64,000 nt of DNA from Thaumasiovibrio subtropicus (GTDB lineage: Bacteria; Pseudomonadota; Gammaproteobacteria; Enterobacterales; Vibrionaceae): assembly GCF_019703835.1 (NCBI RefSeq), contig NZ_AP023054.1, positions 1,736,001 through 1,800,000 of the forward strand, given 5' to 3'. This document shows positions 52,239-61,994 of the stretch, in pieces. Below the pieces are notes generated by a model. It saw nothing but the letters and a program-made list of their open reading frames with translations. It did no database searches and was not told where the DNA came from. Within the stretch, counting starts at the first letter, position 1. Every line of letters begins with the position of its first letter. Made by a program: the position numbers and the translations under genes.

Positions 52239-54910
52239 TCTAGCTCCTCATTAATTCGCAACAGTATTCCTAGCACGGCGCCAAACACCGCGAGATAGAC
52301 ACCCACATCAAACAGCAACGGTGTGCCAAGGGGCAGAATTTCCTTCCACCATAGACCCGTCATAAAAGGTAAGCCCAGTGGGAAGCTAATGGCACCGGCG
52401 AGCAGCGCGAGTGCGACACCAAATATCGCTATCTTCAACGGAGAATAGCGTAGCCTTTCTCTCACATAGCCTGCGGATTCCGCCAACATCAGCAACGCAA
52501 AACCAATCACCGCGATAAGTGCACCAATGAATCCCCCTCCCGGCAAGTTATGCCCGCGCATAAGCAAGTAAACGGAGAACACCAGCATCAGCACAGCAAC
52601 AATGTGGGCCGTACTGCGGAAGATGATCGACTCGATACGATTTTTCGCTCGATTCTTAGTGGTAAACAAACCAAGACACGCCACCGCAGCCATGGCAACC
52701 ACAACCACTTCTCCTAAGGTATCGAACGCACGGAAGTCAACGAGAATCACGTTAACGATGTTTCGCCCATGCCCGCCCGGTAGACTGTTTTCAGCAAAGA
52801 ACTCACTGAGCGTCATATCAAGCGGCGTATGTGTGATTGCGATCAAAATGCCGGTCACAGCCAAACCTAAAACACTGGCGACAATGGCATGCACTGTACG
52901 GCGAGACAGTGAGTGGGACGGTACGCTGGTCAGGCTTGGTAAGTGTCGCAACAACAAGGCGACAATAACCACAACCAATATCTCAACAAGCAACTGCGTC
53001 TTTGCAACATCAGGGGCACTGTAGAGCATAAAGACTAACGTAGAGATAAAGCCCACCATGCCCAGCGCTGCCACCGCAAGAAGACTAGAACGCGCCACGA
53101 GACAAGCGGCCACGGATGTCACGAGTAATAAGGCCAGTGCCACCTCATAGAAATGTGTTTCGTGAATCTCAGACAACACACCAACAGGCACTGCACCAAA
53201 CACGGCAAGTGTTGGCTGCAACAAGAGTAGCGCCAGTACTGTGAAAAATCCGAGGCCATATAAACTCAGATGTTTGTGTTGAAGCAAACCTGTCTGCCAG
53301 TTAGCCACGGCCATTAAGCCATTTAAACCACGTTGATAAACCTTGTTGCCCTGAGGGAGGAATCGCAACAGTGTCCCCGTAACCTTGAGGAAGACAGCAT
53401 GGCTACGGTAAATCAGCACACCCAATACTAACGTGACCACACTCAGTATCAGCGGCAAGTTAACGCCTTGCCAGATATACACCGTTTTTGGTGTCCCTTG
53501 TGGGAAAATCGCTAGACTACCAGGATCGATAACGGCATTTTGCAAGTAACCAAGCGCAAGTACAGGCACGGCAAATGACCCTACTGCGAGCAGCATTGGA
53601 GGAAGCCAAAGCCCTTTTTCATGCTCAATGGATTTCGCAGCAACACTGTGTTCATCTTTCTTGCCCAAGAAAGGCTTCAGCATCAGTAACAGTGTCATCG
53701 CCACGATCAAAGCATTCGCCAGCAAGAGAATGGCTGTCGGTACTATGCCTACTTCCAAACTCGCTTTGTAGAGATACTCTTTACTGAGGAAGCCGAGCAA
53801 CGGCGGTAATCCTGCCATCGACATCGCAGAAAGCACCGCGGCAACAAAACTCAGCTTCAAAGGGTCTTTCAAGCCTGACAAACTATGCCACTGACGCGTG
53901 CCTGTCGACTTATCCACATTACCGATAACCATGAACAAAGACGCTTTATAAAAAGCATGTGCCACGATCAGAAGTAATGCCGCTGCAACCGCATACTCAG
54001 TGCCAAAGGCAAGTAATACCGTTAATTTGCCCAACGCCATGTTGGTGCTGTTTGCCAACATCAACTTGAGATCCGTTTGTCTCAAAGCCAAAAGTGCTGA
54101 CCAAAAAGCAGTAATGCTACCTGCCGTTACAAGGAGATAGAACCACACATCACTGGCGGCATAGACAGGTGATAGTCGTGCCATCAAATAGATACCGGCT
54201 TTTACCATGGTTGCCGAGTGTAGATAGGCACTCACAGGTGTCGGCGCCGCCATGGCTCCCGGTAGCCAAAAATGAAATGGAAATTGGGCTGATTTGGTAA
54301 ATGCGCCCAAGAGTACCAGCAGCATTGACGGCAAAAATAGCGAGTGTTCAGTGATGGTCTCGACTTGTTGCAAGATCTCAGACATCTGATAACTGCCTGC
54401 CATCTCGCCGAGCATGATCAAGCCACCCAGTAAGGCTAATCCCCCTGCGCCGGTGATAAGCATGGCTTGCAACGCGTTTTTACGGGACGTCTCATCTTCA
54501 TGGTTAAAACCAATCAATAGATAAGAGGTAATGGTCGTCAGTTCCCAAAAAACAAACAGCAATAAGATGTTATCACTCAGCACCACCCCGAGCATTGAGA
54601 GCATAAACAAGGTGAGATAAAGGTGAAACGAACGCTTGTTGATCTTGCTCTTCATATAAGAGAGCGAATAGATCTGAACCAAGCAGCCGATACCTGAAAT
54701 CAGAACTGCAAAAAGAAACGACAAGCCATCAATGCGAAAACTCAGATCGATGCCCATCGAAGGAACCCAAGACCAGACAAAGCTCACCCCTTGTGGTTCA
54801 TAGGCGACTGCGAAGCCCAGCAATAAAGCGGCTGGAAACAGTGCATATAACCATAACAAGGGCGGCGATGCAGATGCGGATTGCTTACCTAAAGAAGGTG
54901 TTGTTGCCAT
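52235..54910 (-). CDS. mrpA: Antiporter subunit MrpA fused with MrpB (group-2 MrpA')
   Basis: An 891-residue protein from the ATG at 54910 (MATTPSLGKQSASASPPLLW); a TTG ten codons upstream is possible. The N-terminal about 740 residues form the NuoL-like antiporter (LLFVFWELTTITSYLLIGFN, FPFHFWLPGAMAAPTPVSAY, SATMVKAGIYLMARL), and the C-terminal about 150 residues carry the MrpB-like domain (LPGGGFIGALIAVIGFALLM). This fusion with no separate mrpB, in the order ACDEFG, defines group-2 Mrp operons, known in V. cholerae. The complex exchanges Na+/K+/Li+ for H+. Confidence 0.93.
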   Translation of the reverse strand: MATTPSLGKQSASASPPLLWLYALFPAALLLGFAVAYEPQGVSFVWSWVPSMGIDLSFRIDGLSFLFAVLISGIGCLVQIYSLSYMKSKINKRSFHLYLTLFMLSMLGVVLSDNILLLFVFWELTTITSYLLIGFNHEDETSRKNALQAMLITGAGGLALLGGLIMLGEMAGSYQMSEILQQVETITEHSLFLPSMLLVLLGAFTKSAQFPFHFWLPGAMAAPTPVSAYLHSATMVKAGIYLMARLSPVYAASDVWFYLLVTAGSITAFWSALLALRQTDLKLMLANSTNMALGKLTVLLAFGTEYAVAAALLLIVAHAFYKASLFMVIGNVDKSTGTRQWHSLSGLKDPLKLSFVAAVLSAMSMAGLPPLLGFLSKEYLYKASLEVGIVPTAILLLANALIVAMTLLLMLKPFLGKKDEHSVAAKSIEHEKGLWLPPMLLAVGSFAVPVLALGYLQNAVIDPGSLAIFPQGTPKTVYIWQGVNLPLILSVVTLVLGVLIYRSHAVFLKVTGTLLRFLPQGNKVYQRGLNGLMAVANWQTGLLQHKHLSLYGLGFFTVLALLLLQPTLAVFGAVPVGVLSEIHETHFYEVALALLLVTSVAACLVARSSLLAVAALGMVGFISTLVFMLYSAPDVAKTQLLVEILVVVIVALLLRHLPSLTSVPSHSLSRRTVHAIVASVLGLAVTGILIAITHTPLDMTLSEFFAENSLPGGHGRNIVNVILVDFRAFDTLGEVVVVAMAAVACLGLFTTKNRAKNRIESIIFRSTAHIVAVLMLVFSVYLLMRGHNLPGGGFIGALIAVIGFALLMLAESAGYVRERLRYSPLKIAIFGVALALLAGAISFPLGLPFMTGLWWKEILPLGTPLLFDVGVYLAVFGAVLGILLRINEELD

Positions 54911-55342
54911 AATATCCAACTTACCCAAACGTAATATCAAACACGTATGCTACTCGATTCGTTTACAACTTGCTAACCTATAACAACAAAAATCCATGTA
55001 TTCTGGCGATAAAAAAGCGAATAAAAACCGCTAGTTAAAAAGAATACACTTCTTGTGACATTGTCACGATTAGGTGTGCAATTAATATACGACATGAGAG
55101 CCATATGCTTAGCCAATGCGCTAAGCGTACAAACTAGACCAATGTACCTATTGTTGACTAAGAACGAGATGACATTCTTAGACATGCGTTACTGTCGATG
55201 AATAACGATGGTCGATAGAAACCGACCCACCACCCTTCTCGATGAACACAAAATCAACAAGATAAACACACAACATTAACCAAATATAGTGAAAGTGATA
55301 AGAAAAAGAGTGTAAATAGGCATTACAAACTGAATTGCAGGC
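54911..55342. other. Intergenic region upstream of mrpA
   Basis: About 430 bases with the mrp promoter region. It is AT-rich (AAAAAAGCGAATAAAAACCG near 55011). A minus-strand open frame at 54973-55185 without ribosome site or family was rejected. No RNA element was recognised. Confidence 0.45.
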
Positions 55343-55371
55343 AAAAAAAGACCCAGCTCGTTGGCTGGGTC
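55343..55371 (-). terminator. Terminator of the second MATE gene
   Basis: GACCCAGC-tcgttg-GCTGGGTC, an 8-base stem followed by seven T's on the minus strand, 22 bases past the gene's stop. Confidence 0.88.
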
Positions 55372-55392
55372 ATTTGTCATTAGACGTGGTGT

Positions 55393-56793
55393 TTAGGCAG
55401 CAAGCGCATTAGGCTCAGCGTGGATTTCATCACTGACTAAGTTCTTCAACCAGCGCTTACCGTAAATGCGATGAACGGTTAAGCCTATCTTTACGACTTC
55501 TTCTACTAAAATCACCATCATCACCATATGAAGCGGCCATCCCAGTACAAGTCCGGTGTAGAAGGCTAATGGAATCCCTACGCCCCATTGCGCAAACAAG
55601 TCGATAAAGATGGTGTATTTGATATCGCCACCACTTTTCAAGACGCCACCGATCCCCACCATGTTAAAGACCTTTAGGGACAAGCCCAATGCCATGACTA
55701 ACGTCACCTTCAGCGCCATATCAAGATCAGGGATGTTTGTGAGTGACAATGCAAACTCGATCTGATTACTCAATAATCCCACCACTAACGCCACCAGCAG
55801 TGCCAAAGAGACCGACAAAGCGAGCAGCCACCATGATTGGAAGAAGGCGCGATTATAGTTTTCAGCACCGAGTTCATGGCCTAACAGCGTCGCCGCTGCC
55901 ACCGCAAATCCAATAAAGGCTGAGATCAACACCCCTTCAATTGGCGATAACAAGCTGATGATGGCGAGCTCTGTAACGCCAAGTTGACCAACAATCAGGT
56001 TGTATACCAAAATACCCACGGCCCAACCCGCATCATGAATGATCATCGGCATGGCGACACTCATGTACTTTTTGCGCGCTGTTGGCTTCCACGCCTCTCC
56101 TAGCTCATCACGACGAGGCAAAATCTGTGGGTGATAACGCTTCGCAGCCCACAGCAGCATCGCCGATTGCACAAAGCGCGACACCGTAGTACCAATTGCG
56201 GCACCAGCTACGCCTAACTCAGGAAAGCCAAATAAGCCAAAAATAAGCAAGGCGTTAAGTGCGGCATTAATACCCACCGCGACAAAGCCGATCCGCGTTG
56301 GTAGTTTTGCTTCGCCTACTGAGCGCATCGCCGCTTCTAGCGGCACAACGATCGCCGTGGCAATAATGCTAAAGCCAGTTATTAATAGGTACTGAGTGGC
56401 ATGTTCTACAAAGGCGCTGTCATCTGTGACAAATTGCACAATTTGCTGAGGCATCAAACTATATAGAATCGCAAACGGGATTGAGAATGCGATGGCACAG
56501 ACCCAAGTTTGCAACAAGGTACGTCTTACCCCTGCTATATTGCCTGCGCCAAAAAACTGCGAAGCTAGCACGCTGACTGCGCCACTCGCTCCGACAATCA
56601 TCAGCAAATTGAAAAAGAAAATCCGGTTTCCGACACCCACGGCAGCAACTTGTGCTTCGCCTAATTGGGAGACCATTAAGATATCCACCAAGCCTAGTAC
56701 CGAGAACAACATACACTGGACCGAAACCGGTAGTGCGAGTCGCAACGTTTTTTGCCAAAATTGCTTATCAGCGGCAGATTTCCACGTATGCAT
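55393..56793 (-). CDS. MATE family efflux transporter
   Basis: A 466-residue protein with twelve membrane helices. LRLALPVSVQCMLFSVLGLV, DILMVSQLGEAQVAAVGVGN and VSVLASQFFGAGNIAGVRRT are N-lobe MATE signs, and AATLLGHELGAENYNRAF the second lobe. By eye it is the VcmN/VmrA-type group and unlike the paralogue at 25574. It is divergent from the AraC gene at 56905, which probably regulates it. Ends at the terminator at 55343. Confidence 0.85.
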   Translation of the reverse strand: MHTWKSAADKQFWQKTLRLALPVSVQCMLFSVLGLVDILMVSQLGEAQVAAVGVGNRIFFFNLLMIVGASGAVSVLASQFFGAGNIAGVRRTLLQTWVCAIAFSIPFAILYSLMPQQIVQFVTDDSAFVEHATQYLLITGFSIIATAIVVPLEAAMRSVGEAKLPTRIGFVAVGINAALNALLIFGLFGFPELGVAGAAIGTTVSRFVQSAMLLWAAKRYHPQILPRRDELGEAWKPTARKKYMSVAMPMIIHDAGWAVGILVYNLIVGQLGVTELAIISLLSPIEGVLISAFIGFAVAAATLLGHELGAENYNRAFFQSWWLLALSVSLALLVALVVGLLSNQIEFALSLTNIPDLDMALKVTLVMALGLSLKVFNMVGIGGVLKSGGDIKYTIFIDLFAQWGVGIPLAFYTGLVLGWPLHMVMMVILVEEVVKIGLTVHRIYGKRWLKNLVSDEIHAEPNALAA

Positions 56794-56904
56794 GATGTTT
56801 ATCCTCCTTCATTTTTATTTTTCGTTTGGTGTGATGGAGATCATACCGCTGATGAAACAAATACTCTTATGCTATCTCATCAAATACTTTTGCGAGACTA
56901 TCAT

Positions 56905-57744
56905 ATGCCATGGCCTGACCACTTTTCTATTTCGGAAAAATCGCGCCAGCTGTTTATCGATCAAGAGCAGCTTTATGCCCTCGAAACAAATCAAATCGTC
57001 CAAGTCGGTTATGCTTATGCGAGAGAAAATTTCGATATTTCTCGGCGGTACTCAGAAAAGCAAATCGTGCTATTCAGTATTCGTGGTGAAGGGGAAATTT
57101 CGACGCCGGATTGCACCCAATCCTTGAGAGACAATCAGGTGGCGTACATTCCCCCTTTTGCGCCGCATCGAATCAATCTTAGAGGCGAGAAGTGGGACTT
57201 TTGTTGGATTTCCGTTGAGCCAGATAGCGAATGGAAGCACCGTTTACCCAGCCAGCTCACCTTTCGCGAAAGTGCAAACGCTGAACTGGTGAAACAGATC
57301 ATTGATTGTATTCATCATAGCCAAGTCGCGGTTTACCCCTTGGCTGATCAACTGCTCGCTTTGCAGGTTGAGCAATTGCGGTTATTGGTCAATCACATGC
57401 TGCCGAGTAGCGTCACTTCAAATCAAATTCGCTTAGAACGCGTGTTTCGGCGAGTTCAACAACAGCTACACAAAGATTGGAGTGTGGATGAACTGGCGCA
57501 ACTCCATCCCTGCTCAGAACCGCACTTTCATCGACTCTGCCAAACTTACCTTGGCCACTCTCCGATCGCGCACCTGACTAAACTGCGCATGGAGCAAGCC
57601 GCGCGATTTCTTTCAACCTCTGATATGTCTATTCAACAGATTTGCGAAGCGGTGGGCTACCCTAACCCTGCCAACTTCAGTACGCGATTTAAAAAGTGGA
57701 GCACCTTAACCCCACGCGAGTACCGCAAACGTTTTGTTCAATAA
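56905..57744 (+). CDS. AraC-family regulator divergent from the MATE gene
   Basis: A 279-residue protein from the ATG at 56905 (MPWPDHFSISEKSRQLFIDQ); an in-frame ATG at 56869 is also possible. A cupin N-terminus (LRDNQVAYIPPFAPHRINLR) and a C-terminal AraC domain (DWSVDELAQLHPCSEPHFHR and MSIQQICEAVGYPNPANFST, RFKKWSTLTPREYRKRF) are seen. It lacks an obvious sensor domain other than the cupin. The 111-base gap to the MATE gene should hold both promoters and its own operator. Confidence 0.83.
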   Translation: MPWPDHFSISEKSRQLFIDQEQLYALETNQIVQVGYAYARENFDISRRYSEKQIVLFSIRGEGEISTPDCTQSLRDNQVAYIPPFAPHRINLRGEKWDFCWISVEPDSEWKHRLPSQLTFRESANAELVKQIIDCIHHSQVAVYPLADQLLALQVEQLRLLVNHMLPSSVTSNQIRLERVFRRVQQQLHKDWSVDELAQLHPCSEPHFHRLCQTYLGHSPIAHLTKLRMEQAARFLSTSDMSIQQICEAVGYPNPANFSTRFKKWSTLTPREYRKRFVQ

Positions 57745-57881
57745 ACAGCGGCTCGCCTTAGATGACATTTAGCCCAACGCACGCAATGCATCAGCTTAAG
57801 TTTATTCTCAGTATGGATTGAATCTTTTGGTCGTTGCCCACACTAATCAAATATGAGAACTAAAAAAGGTCGTGCAGATTT

Positions 57882-58340
57882 ATGTTTAAACAATTGAAAG
57901 TGCTTTTTCGACAACTCACTGCGGAAGGAGGTGAAGGCGGGATCATCGACACGCCAGCACTCAATCTTGCGATGGCTGGGCTGCTTTGCGAAGTATCACG
58001 CGCAGATAGCAGTCTTGACCCACGAGAACACGCAGCCAAACGCCACTTGCTCTCCTCTTTACTCGACGTAGAGGGAGAAGAAGCTGATAGACTGCTAGAG
58101 AAGGCGACAAAAGCGAGCGATGAGGCTGTCTCTCTGTATGACTTTACCTCCAAGCTCAGAAGCCTTGAGGCCCACGAACGCATTTCTCTGATAGAAGCAA
58201 TGTGGCAAGTCGCCTACGCCGATGGTGAAATCGACCCACTAGAAGAAGCCGTGATTCGCCAAGTTTCTGAACTTATTTATGTCGAGCACACCGAGTTCAT
58301 TCGCGCGAAGTTGTCGGCTCAGCAGGCCGCATCATCCTAG
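57882..58340 (+). CDS. TerB-like (tellurite-resistance/DUF533-type) helical protein
   Basis: A 152-residue, all-helical protein. LAMAGLLCEVSRADSSLDPR, EHAAKRHLLSSLLDVEGEEA and LIEAMWQVAYADGEIDPLEE show the two metal-binding D-x-x-(L/I)-D-x-x-E repeats of the TerB family (PF05099). The family is linked to metal ion binding and stress, but a tellurite role cannot be assumed, as no ter operon is near. Single gene, ATG at 57882. Confidence 0.8.
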   Translation: MFKQLKVLFRQLTAEGGEGGIIDTPALNLAMAGLLCEVSRADSSLDPREHAAKRHLLSSLLDVEGEEADRLLEKATKASDEAVSLYDFTSKLRSLEAHERISLIEAMWQVAYADGEIDPLEEAVIRQVSELIYVEHTEFIRAKLSAQQAASS

Positions 58341-58591
58341 CCACCCAATCCCTTTTCGTCCTCTTGCTCTAATAAGTTGAACCAAGATCGCAAATTAATT
58401 TGCATTTTGCGATTTTGGCAAACTCAACACCCGTACACCTCGACGGTCTGTCTATACATCTACTCAGTTTTTTTGACCTTTGGCTAACTACTCAGTCAAT
58501 CTTCGTGCCCAACAATCATAGTGTGCCTTGTTAAGGTCGGTATGCCATTTGCACCGTGTTCAACTCTCGGGTTAAGTAAAGGTGTCTGACC

Positions 58592-58762
58592 ATGCGATTG
58601 TTTCGATATGCACTGTTTTCAGCAATCGTGTTTGTCTTCGCCTCAGATATTGACCAAACGCTACTGAGCCGTGTCATTACCGATTCAAAGCAAGAAATTG
58701 TGCGTCAATTCCAAGACTTGACAAAAATACCCCTCTACACTCGCCCGAACCACTGGCAGTAA
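58592..58762 (+). CDS. Small membrane-anchored or secreted protein (56 residues)
   Basis: MRLFRYALFSAIVFVFASDI, then a short helical soluble part (LLSRVITDSKQEIVRQFQDL) and ending PNHWQ. The N-terminus looks like a membrane anchor or signal peptide (positive start, hydrophobic stretch at residues 5-17). AAAGGTG lies eight bases before the ATG. No family known. It is the first of two similar small genes in tandem; the coding claim rests on the ribosome site, the hydrophobic plan and the second copy-like gene. Confidence 0.5.
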   Translation: MRLFRYALFSAIVFVFASDIDQTLLSRVITDSKQEIVRQFQDLTKIPLYTRPNHWQ

Positions 58763-58815
58763 AAAAGGAACCCTGCTAAACATCTTAAGGTGTCGTCGCC
58801 ATTAGTCTAGGTGTC

Positions 58816-58977
58816 ATGAAGCAGTTGTTTCGGATCGGTCTCATTCTTTTCTGTGCTTACTTTTATGTTGTCAACTTCACCGAAGTTGAAGCCTTGAGTG
58901 CAATGAAAGCTCATCATCAAGCGCTGTTTCACGACATCTCCAGCTTCATCGGTCGCATTGTCGACATTGATCCTTAG
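58816..58977 (+). CDS. Small membrane-anchored or secreted protein (53 residues)
   Basis: MKQLFRIGLILFCAYFYVVN, then a helical soluble part (EVEALSAMKAHHQALFHDIS) ending GRIVDIDP. It has the same plan as the protein at 58592: an M(K/R)xLFR start, one hydrophobic helix and a short charged-helical tail. The ribosome site is weak (TCTAGGTGTC). The gene ends 81 bases before hrpB. Function unknown. Confidence 0.5.
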   Translation: MKQLFRIGLILFCAYFYVVNFTEVEALSAMKAHHQALFHDISSFIGRIVDIDP

Positions 58978-59058
58978 TCAAGGCTGACACAATCACTTAT
59001 CTTCACTTACTGGTTACGTTACAATTGGCCTCTTTATCTTCAAGCACACTCTGCCCTT

Positions 59059-61449
59059 ATGTACGACGCAACCCGCCTCCCCATCGATACTATCGAAACA
59101 CAATACAAGTCAGCGTTAAAAAATCACCACCTCGTTGTAGAAGCCGAAACAGGATCGGGTAAATCGACGCGTCTTCCCATCTGGTCTCAATGCATGGGAC
59201 GTGTGCTTGTTGTTCAACCACGTCGTATTGCTTGTACATCCTTAGCGAGCTACCTTGCTGAATACCAAGGAGAACAGGTCGGTGCCAGTATTGGCTATGC
59301 GGTAAAGTTTGAACATCATTACACGGAACAAACAAAGACGGTATTTGTGACACCGGGTGTTGCGCTACGGTGGTTTAGTGAAGATAAACTCGCAAGCTTT
59401 GATGTGATCATCATTGATGAGATGCATCTTCGCCGTTGGGATACGGATCTGCTGCTTTCCCTGCTGAAAGACCATCAACAACACCGTGTTGTTTTAACCT
59501 CTGCGACCTTGAATAGCCGCCGTTTCGCTGACTTTCTCGATGCCAGCGTCTTAAAAGCTGAAGGCAGACGATTTCACGTCGAGGTGACTCATGCCGCGAC
59601 GGATTCACGCCATAGTCCTGATGCGCGCAATTTAGAAGAGCGCGTTACCAATGCAGTCATTGATTGGGGTAATAATAACGACGTTAATGGCGAGCAGAAT
59701 GGTGATATTCTCGTATTCCTTCCAGGGCGTAAGGAGATTCAACAAACACTGTCGCGGTTGCGACAACATGCTTTTGTTCAAGAACATCGCTTCGATGTGA
59801 TCCCCTTACATGCGAGTGTGAGTGATGATGAACGCCATCGCGCGCTCAACACCAGCAAGCAACGCAGAATCATACTTGCAACCAACATAGCCGAAACATC
59901 GCTTACCATTCCCGGGATCACCCTCATCATTGATAGTGGCTTAGAGCGCCGCACGCATCAACGCAATGGGCGTACCGTGCTGAGCTTACATGCGATTTCA
60001 CAGGCCAGCGCAGAGCAGCGGAAAGGCCGAGCGGGTCGGATTATGGACGGGCAATGTGTGCGCCTTTATGGCAGCGCAGCGCCATTGGAAGCCGTGACCC
60101 CACCGGATATGCTCCGCGAAGAACTGATCGAACCAATGCTTGCCGCCGCATGCTGCGGTAAGCCTTTGGCCCGTTTAGATTTCATCGAAGCGTTACCTGA
60201 TAAAACATTTTCACAGGCTCAACAGCGCCTTATTGACATGGCCGCGATCGACAAAGCGGGCAATGTCACAGAGCATGGCAAAAAACTCTATCCACTGCCG
60301 ATTGACCCTCTTTTTGCCCATTTGATTACCGCCATGCCCAATAAGGCGACTCAAGAAGCCATGGTGGATCTCGCGAGTGCACTTTCAGTACCGCAGCGAG
60401 TTGCGACTTTGCCGAAAGATGAAGAACGCCTTGAGGCGCTTTCGCGCTGGGAGCCCTTGCACTGTGATGCCAACATGTTGATTCAGCTCGTACGAGGGCT
60501 TCAATGTGATGCACTCACCATAAATGAAGAAGCCTTAAAAGAATCACAACAAAATGCCCAGCAGATACGGGAAGCGTTGTCGCTTCCACACTTAGACGTC
60601 GCCTCTCGTATCCCTCGGGAACAATGGCTATCTGCTGTCGCGGATGCAACACCTGAACTGGTTTTTGTCCGTCGCCAACGACGTGATGAGGCCCTTGGCA
60701 ATGGTTATGCTGAAGTCATCCTAGGGCGTGAACAGCGCACCAAAAGTGATGACATCGCCTTTATTGTCTTTGACCAGTTCCATCTTCCCGGTAAGGGTAA
60801 GAAACAAACACTCAACCTTGCGACCTGTTGCTCTCCGTTACCGATCACGATGCTGGTTGAAAAAGAGTTTGGTGAGACAACCCTTGTTGAAGGCGATGTG
60901 GTTGATGGTCAAATTCAGATGACACAACAACGCTGGTTTGCGGGTCGCCTCATTGCCTCAGAAGTAGCGGCGCCTGACGACACTTTACTTGTGCAAGCAG
61001 TAGCAAAAATGATTATTGAAGAGCAGTTATTTCCTGGCCTCGCATCGCGCCTTGCCCATGATATGGCGCAGTGGGCGCTTTATGGCGAACTAGAACCCAC
61101 CACTGACACTTCCGCTCCGCAAGGTGTCACGCTTGAGGCTTGGCTAATTGATCAACTCGAAGCTCTAGGCATCGAAAGTTTTGATGACTTGGCCCTTTTT
61201 AATGATGACGATTTTCATTTTGACGGAATCCCCGAATGGGAACGCGACGAGTTCGACGCACGTTATCCTCGACGTCTACATCTCGCTGACTTGACGCTAA
61301 CGGTCGAATATCATCCAAAAGGAAAGCGCATCACCGTCCACTACTTCAGTGGCGGTCGCAAAGACGCCCCCAAACGATGGGAACTACCCAGTTGGTCAGG
61401 CTGGCGTATCCGCTATAAAAAAGCGAGTCGAGTGATTGATGTGAAATAG
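59059..61449 (+). CDS. hrpB: ATP-dependent helicase HrpB
   Basis: A 796-residue DEAH-family helicase. VEAETGSGKSTRLPIW (motif I, GSGKST at residues 32-37), IIIDEMHLRRWDTDLLLSLL (DEMH variant of DEAH), VVLTSATLNSRRFADFL and SQASAEQRKGRAGRIMDGQC (motif VI) are followed by the HrpB C-terminal domain (RWELPSWSGWRIRYKKASRV). The DEMH instead of DEAH/DECH is a departure at motif II and worth noting. HrpB's role in E. coli is not settled. The ATG at 59059 begins MYDATRLPIDTIETQYKSAL. Confidence 0.92.
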   Translation: MYDATRLPIDTIETQYKSALKNHHLVVEAETGSGKSTRLPIWSQCMGRVLVVQPRRIACTSLASYLAEYQGEQVGASIGYAVKFEHHYTEQTKTVFVTPGVALRWFSEDKLASFDVIIIDEMHLRRWDTDLLLSLLKDHQQHRVVLTSATLNSRRFADFLDASVLKAEGRRFHVEVTHAATDSRHSPDARNLEERVTNAVIDWGNNNDVNGEQNGDILVFLPGRKEIQQTLSRLRQHAFVQEHRFDVIPLHASVSDDERHRALNTSKQRRIILATNIAETSLTIPGITLIIDSGLERRTHQRNGRTVLSLHAISQASAEQRKGRAGRIMDGQCVRLYGSAAPLEAVTPPDMLREELIEPMLAAACCGKPLARLDFIEALPDKTFSQAQQRLIDMAAIDKAGNVTEHGKKLYPLPIDPLFAHLITAMPNKATQEAMVDLASALSVPQRVATLPKDEERLEALSRWEPLHCDANMLIQLVRGLQCDALTINEEALKESQQNAQQIREALSLPHLDVASRIPREQWLSAVADATPELVFVRRQRRDEALGNGYAEVILGREQRTKSDDIAFIVFDQFHLPGKGKKQTLNLATCCSPLPITMLVEKEFGETTLVEGDVVDGQIQMTQQRWFAGRLIASEVAAPDDTLLVQAVAKMIIEEQLFPGLASRLAHDMAQWALYGELEPTTDTSAPQGVTLEAWLIDQLEALGIESFDDLALFNDDDFHFDGIPEWERDEFDARYPRRLHLADLTLTVEYHPKGKRITVHYFSGGRKDAPKRWELPSWSGWRIRYKKASRVIDVK

Positions 61450-61507
61450 CGGACAAACGCTCAATTAAGAGCCAACGATAGCCTTCTTAAGCGCTGTCTT
61501 TATTTGC

Positions 61508-61531
61508 GGGCTTAACGCGCCTGCTAAGCCC
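61508..61531 (-). terminator. Hairpin downstream of the leucine-rich-repeat gene
   Basis: GGGCTTA-acgcgcctgc-TAAGCCC, a 7-base stem between hrpB (plus) and the LRR gene (minus). On the minus strand it is followed by CGCAAATA, so it is a weak terminator. Confidence 0.4.
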
Positions 61532-61994
61532 TGCTCATAACATACTAGCGCTTTGGTCGTTCAAATGATCCAAAGCGTTTAAGGTTTCTTACTTTATATC
61601 TAAAATCTGGATCTGTTGGATGAGTATAGTTATGCAAAATACTCACAAATTTCAGATTATCTATGTCACTGAGTTCGAATTTCTCAATCGGATTATTTAT
61701 CAAAACGATATCCTTGATCCCCTTAAGATCATTCAAATTCTCAACAACTGAAATATTGTTACCGGCAAGATCGAGTTGATACAGATTTTCTAAGAAGGAA
61801 AGGTTCGGTATCTTGGATACATGACTAGAAGAAACCTCAAGGGTACGAAGATTCGTATTACTCCTCAAATCACCAATTTCATCAATGTTTGTATAAACAA
61901 CTTTTAGTGTCTTTAATTGTCTAAGCGCCGATAAATTTGGCATCTTTTTGTTCTCTAAACCTTCAATCTCTAGGTATTCCAGTGATGATGGTAG
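61524..61994 (-). repeat. Direct repeat, downstream copy (LRR gene 3' half)
   Basis: About 470 bases beginning CTAAGCCCTGCTCATAACAT are nearly identical to 62837-63307, offset by 1313 bases. It covers the downstream flank and the last about 150 codons of the LRR gene. Few differences by eye (for example AGTGATGATGG against AGTGATGGTGG). Confidence 0.9.

Noticed and set aside
54973..55185. Minus-strand 70-codon frame upstream of mrpA
   Set aside because: No ribosome site or family; it lies in AT-rich promoter DNA.
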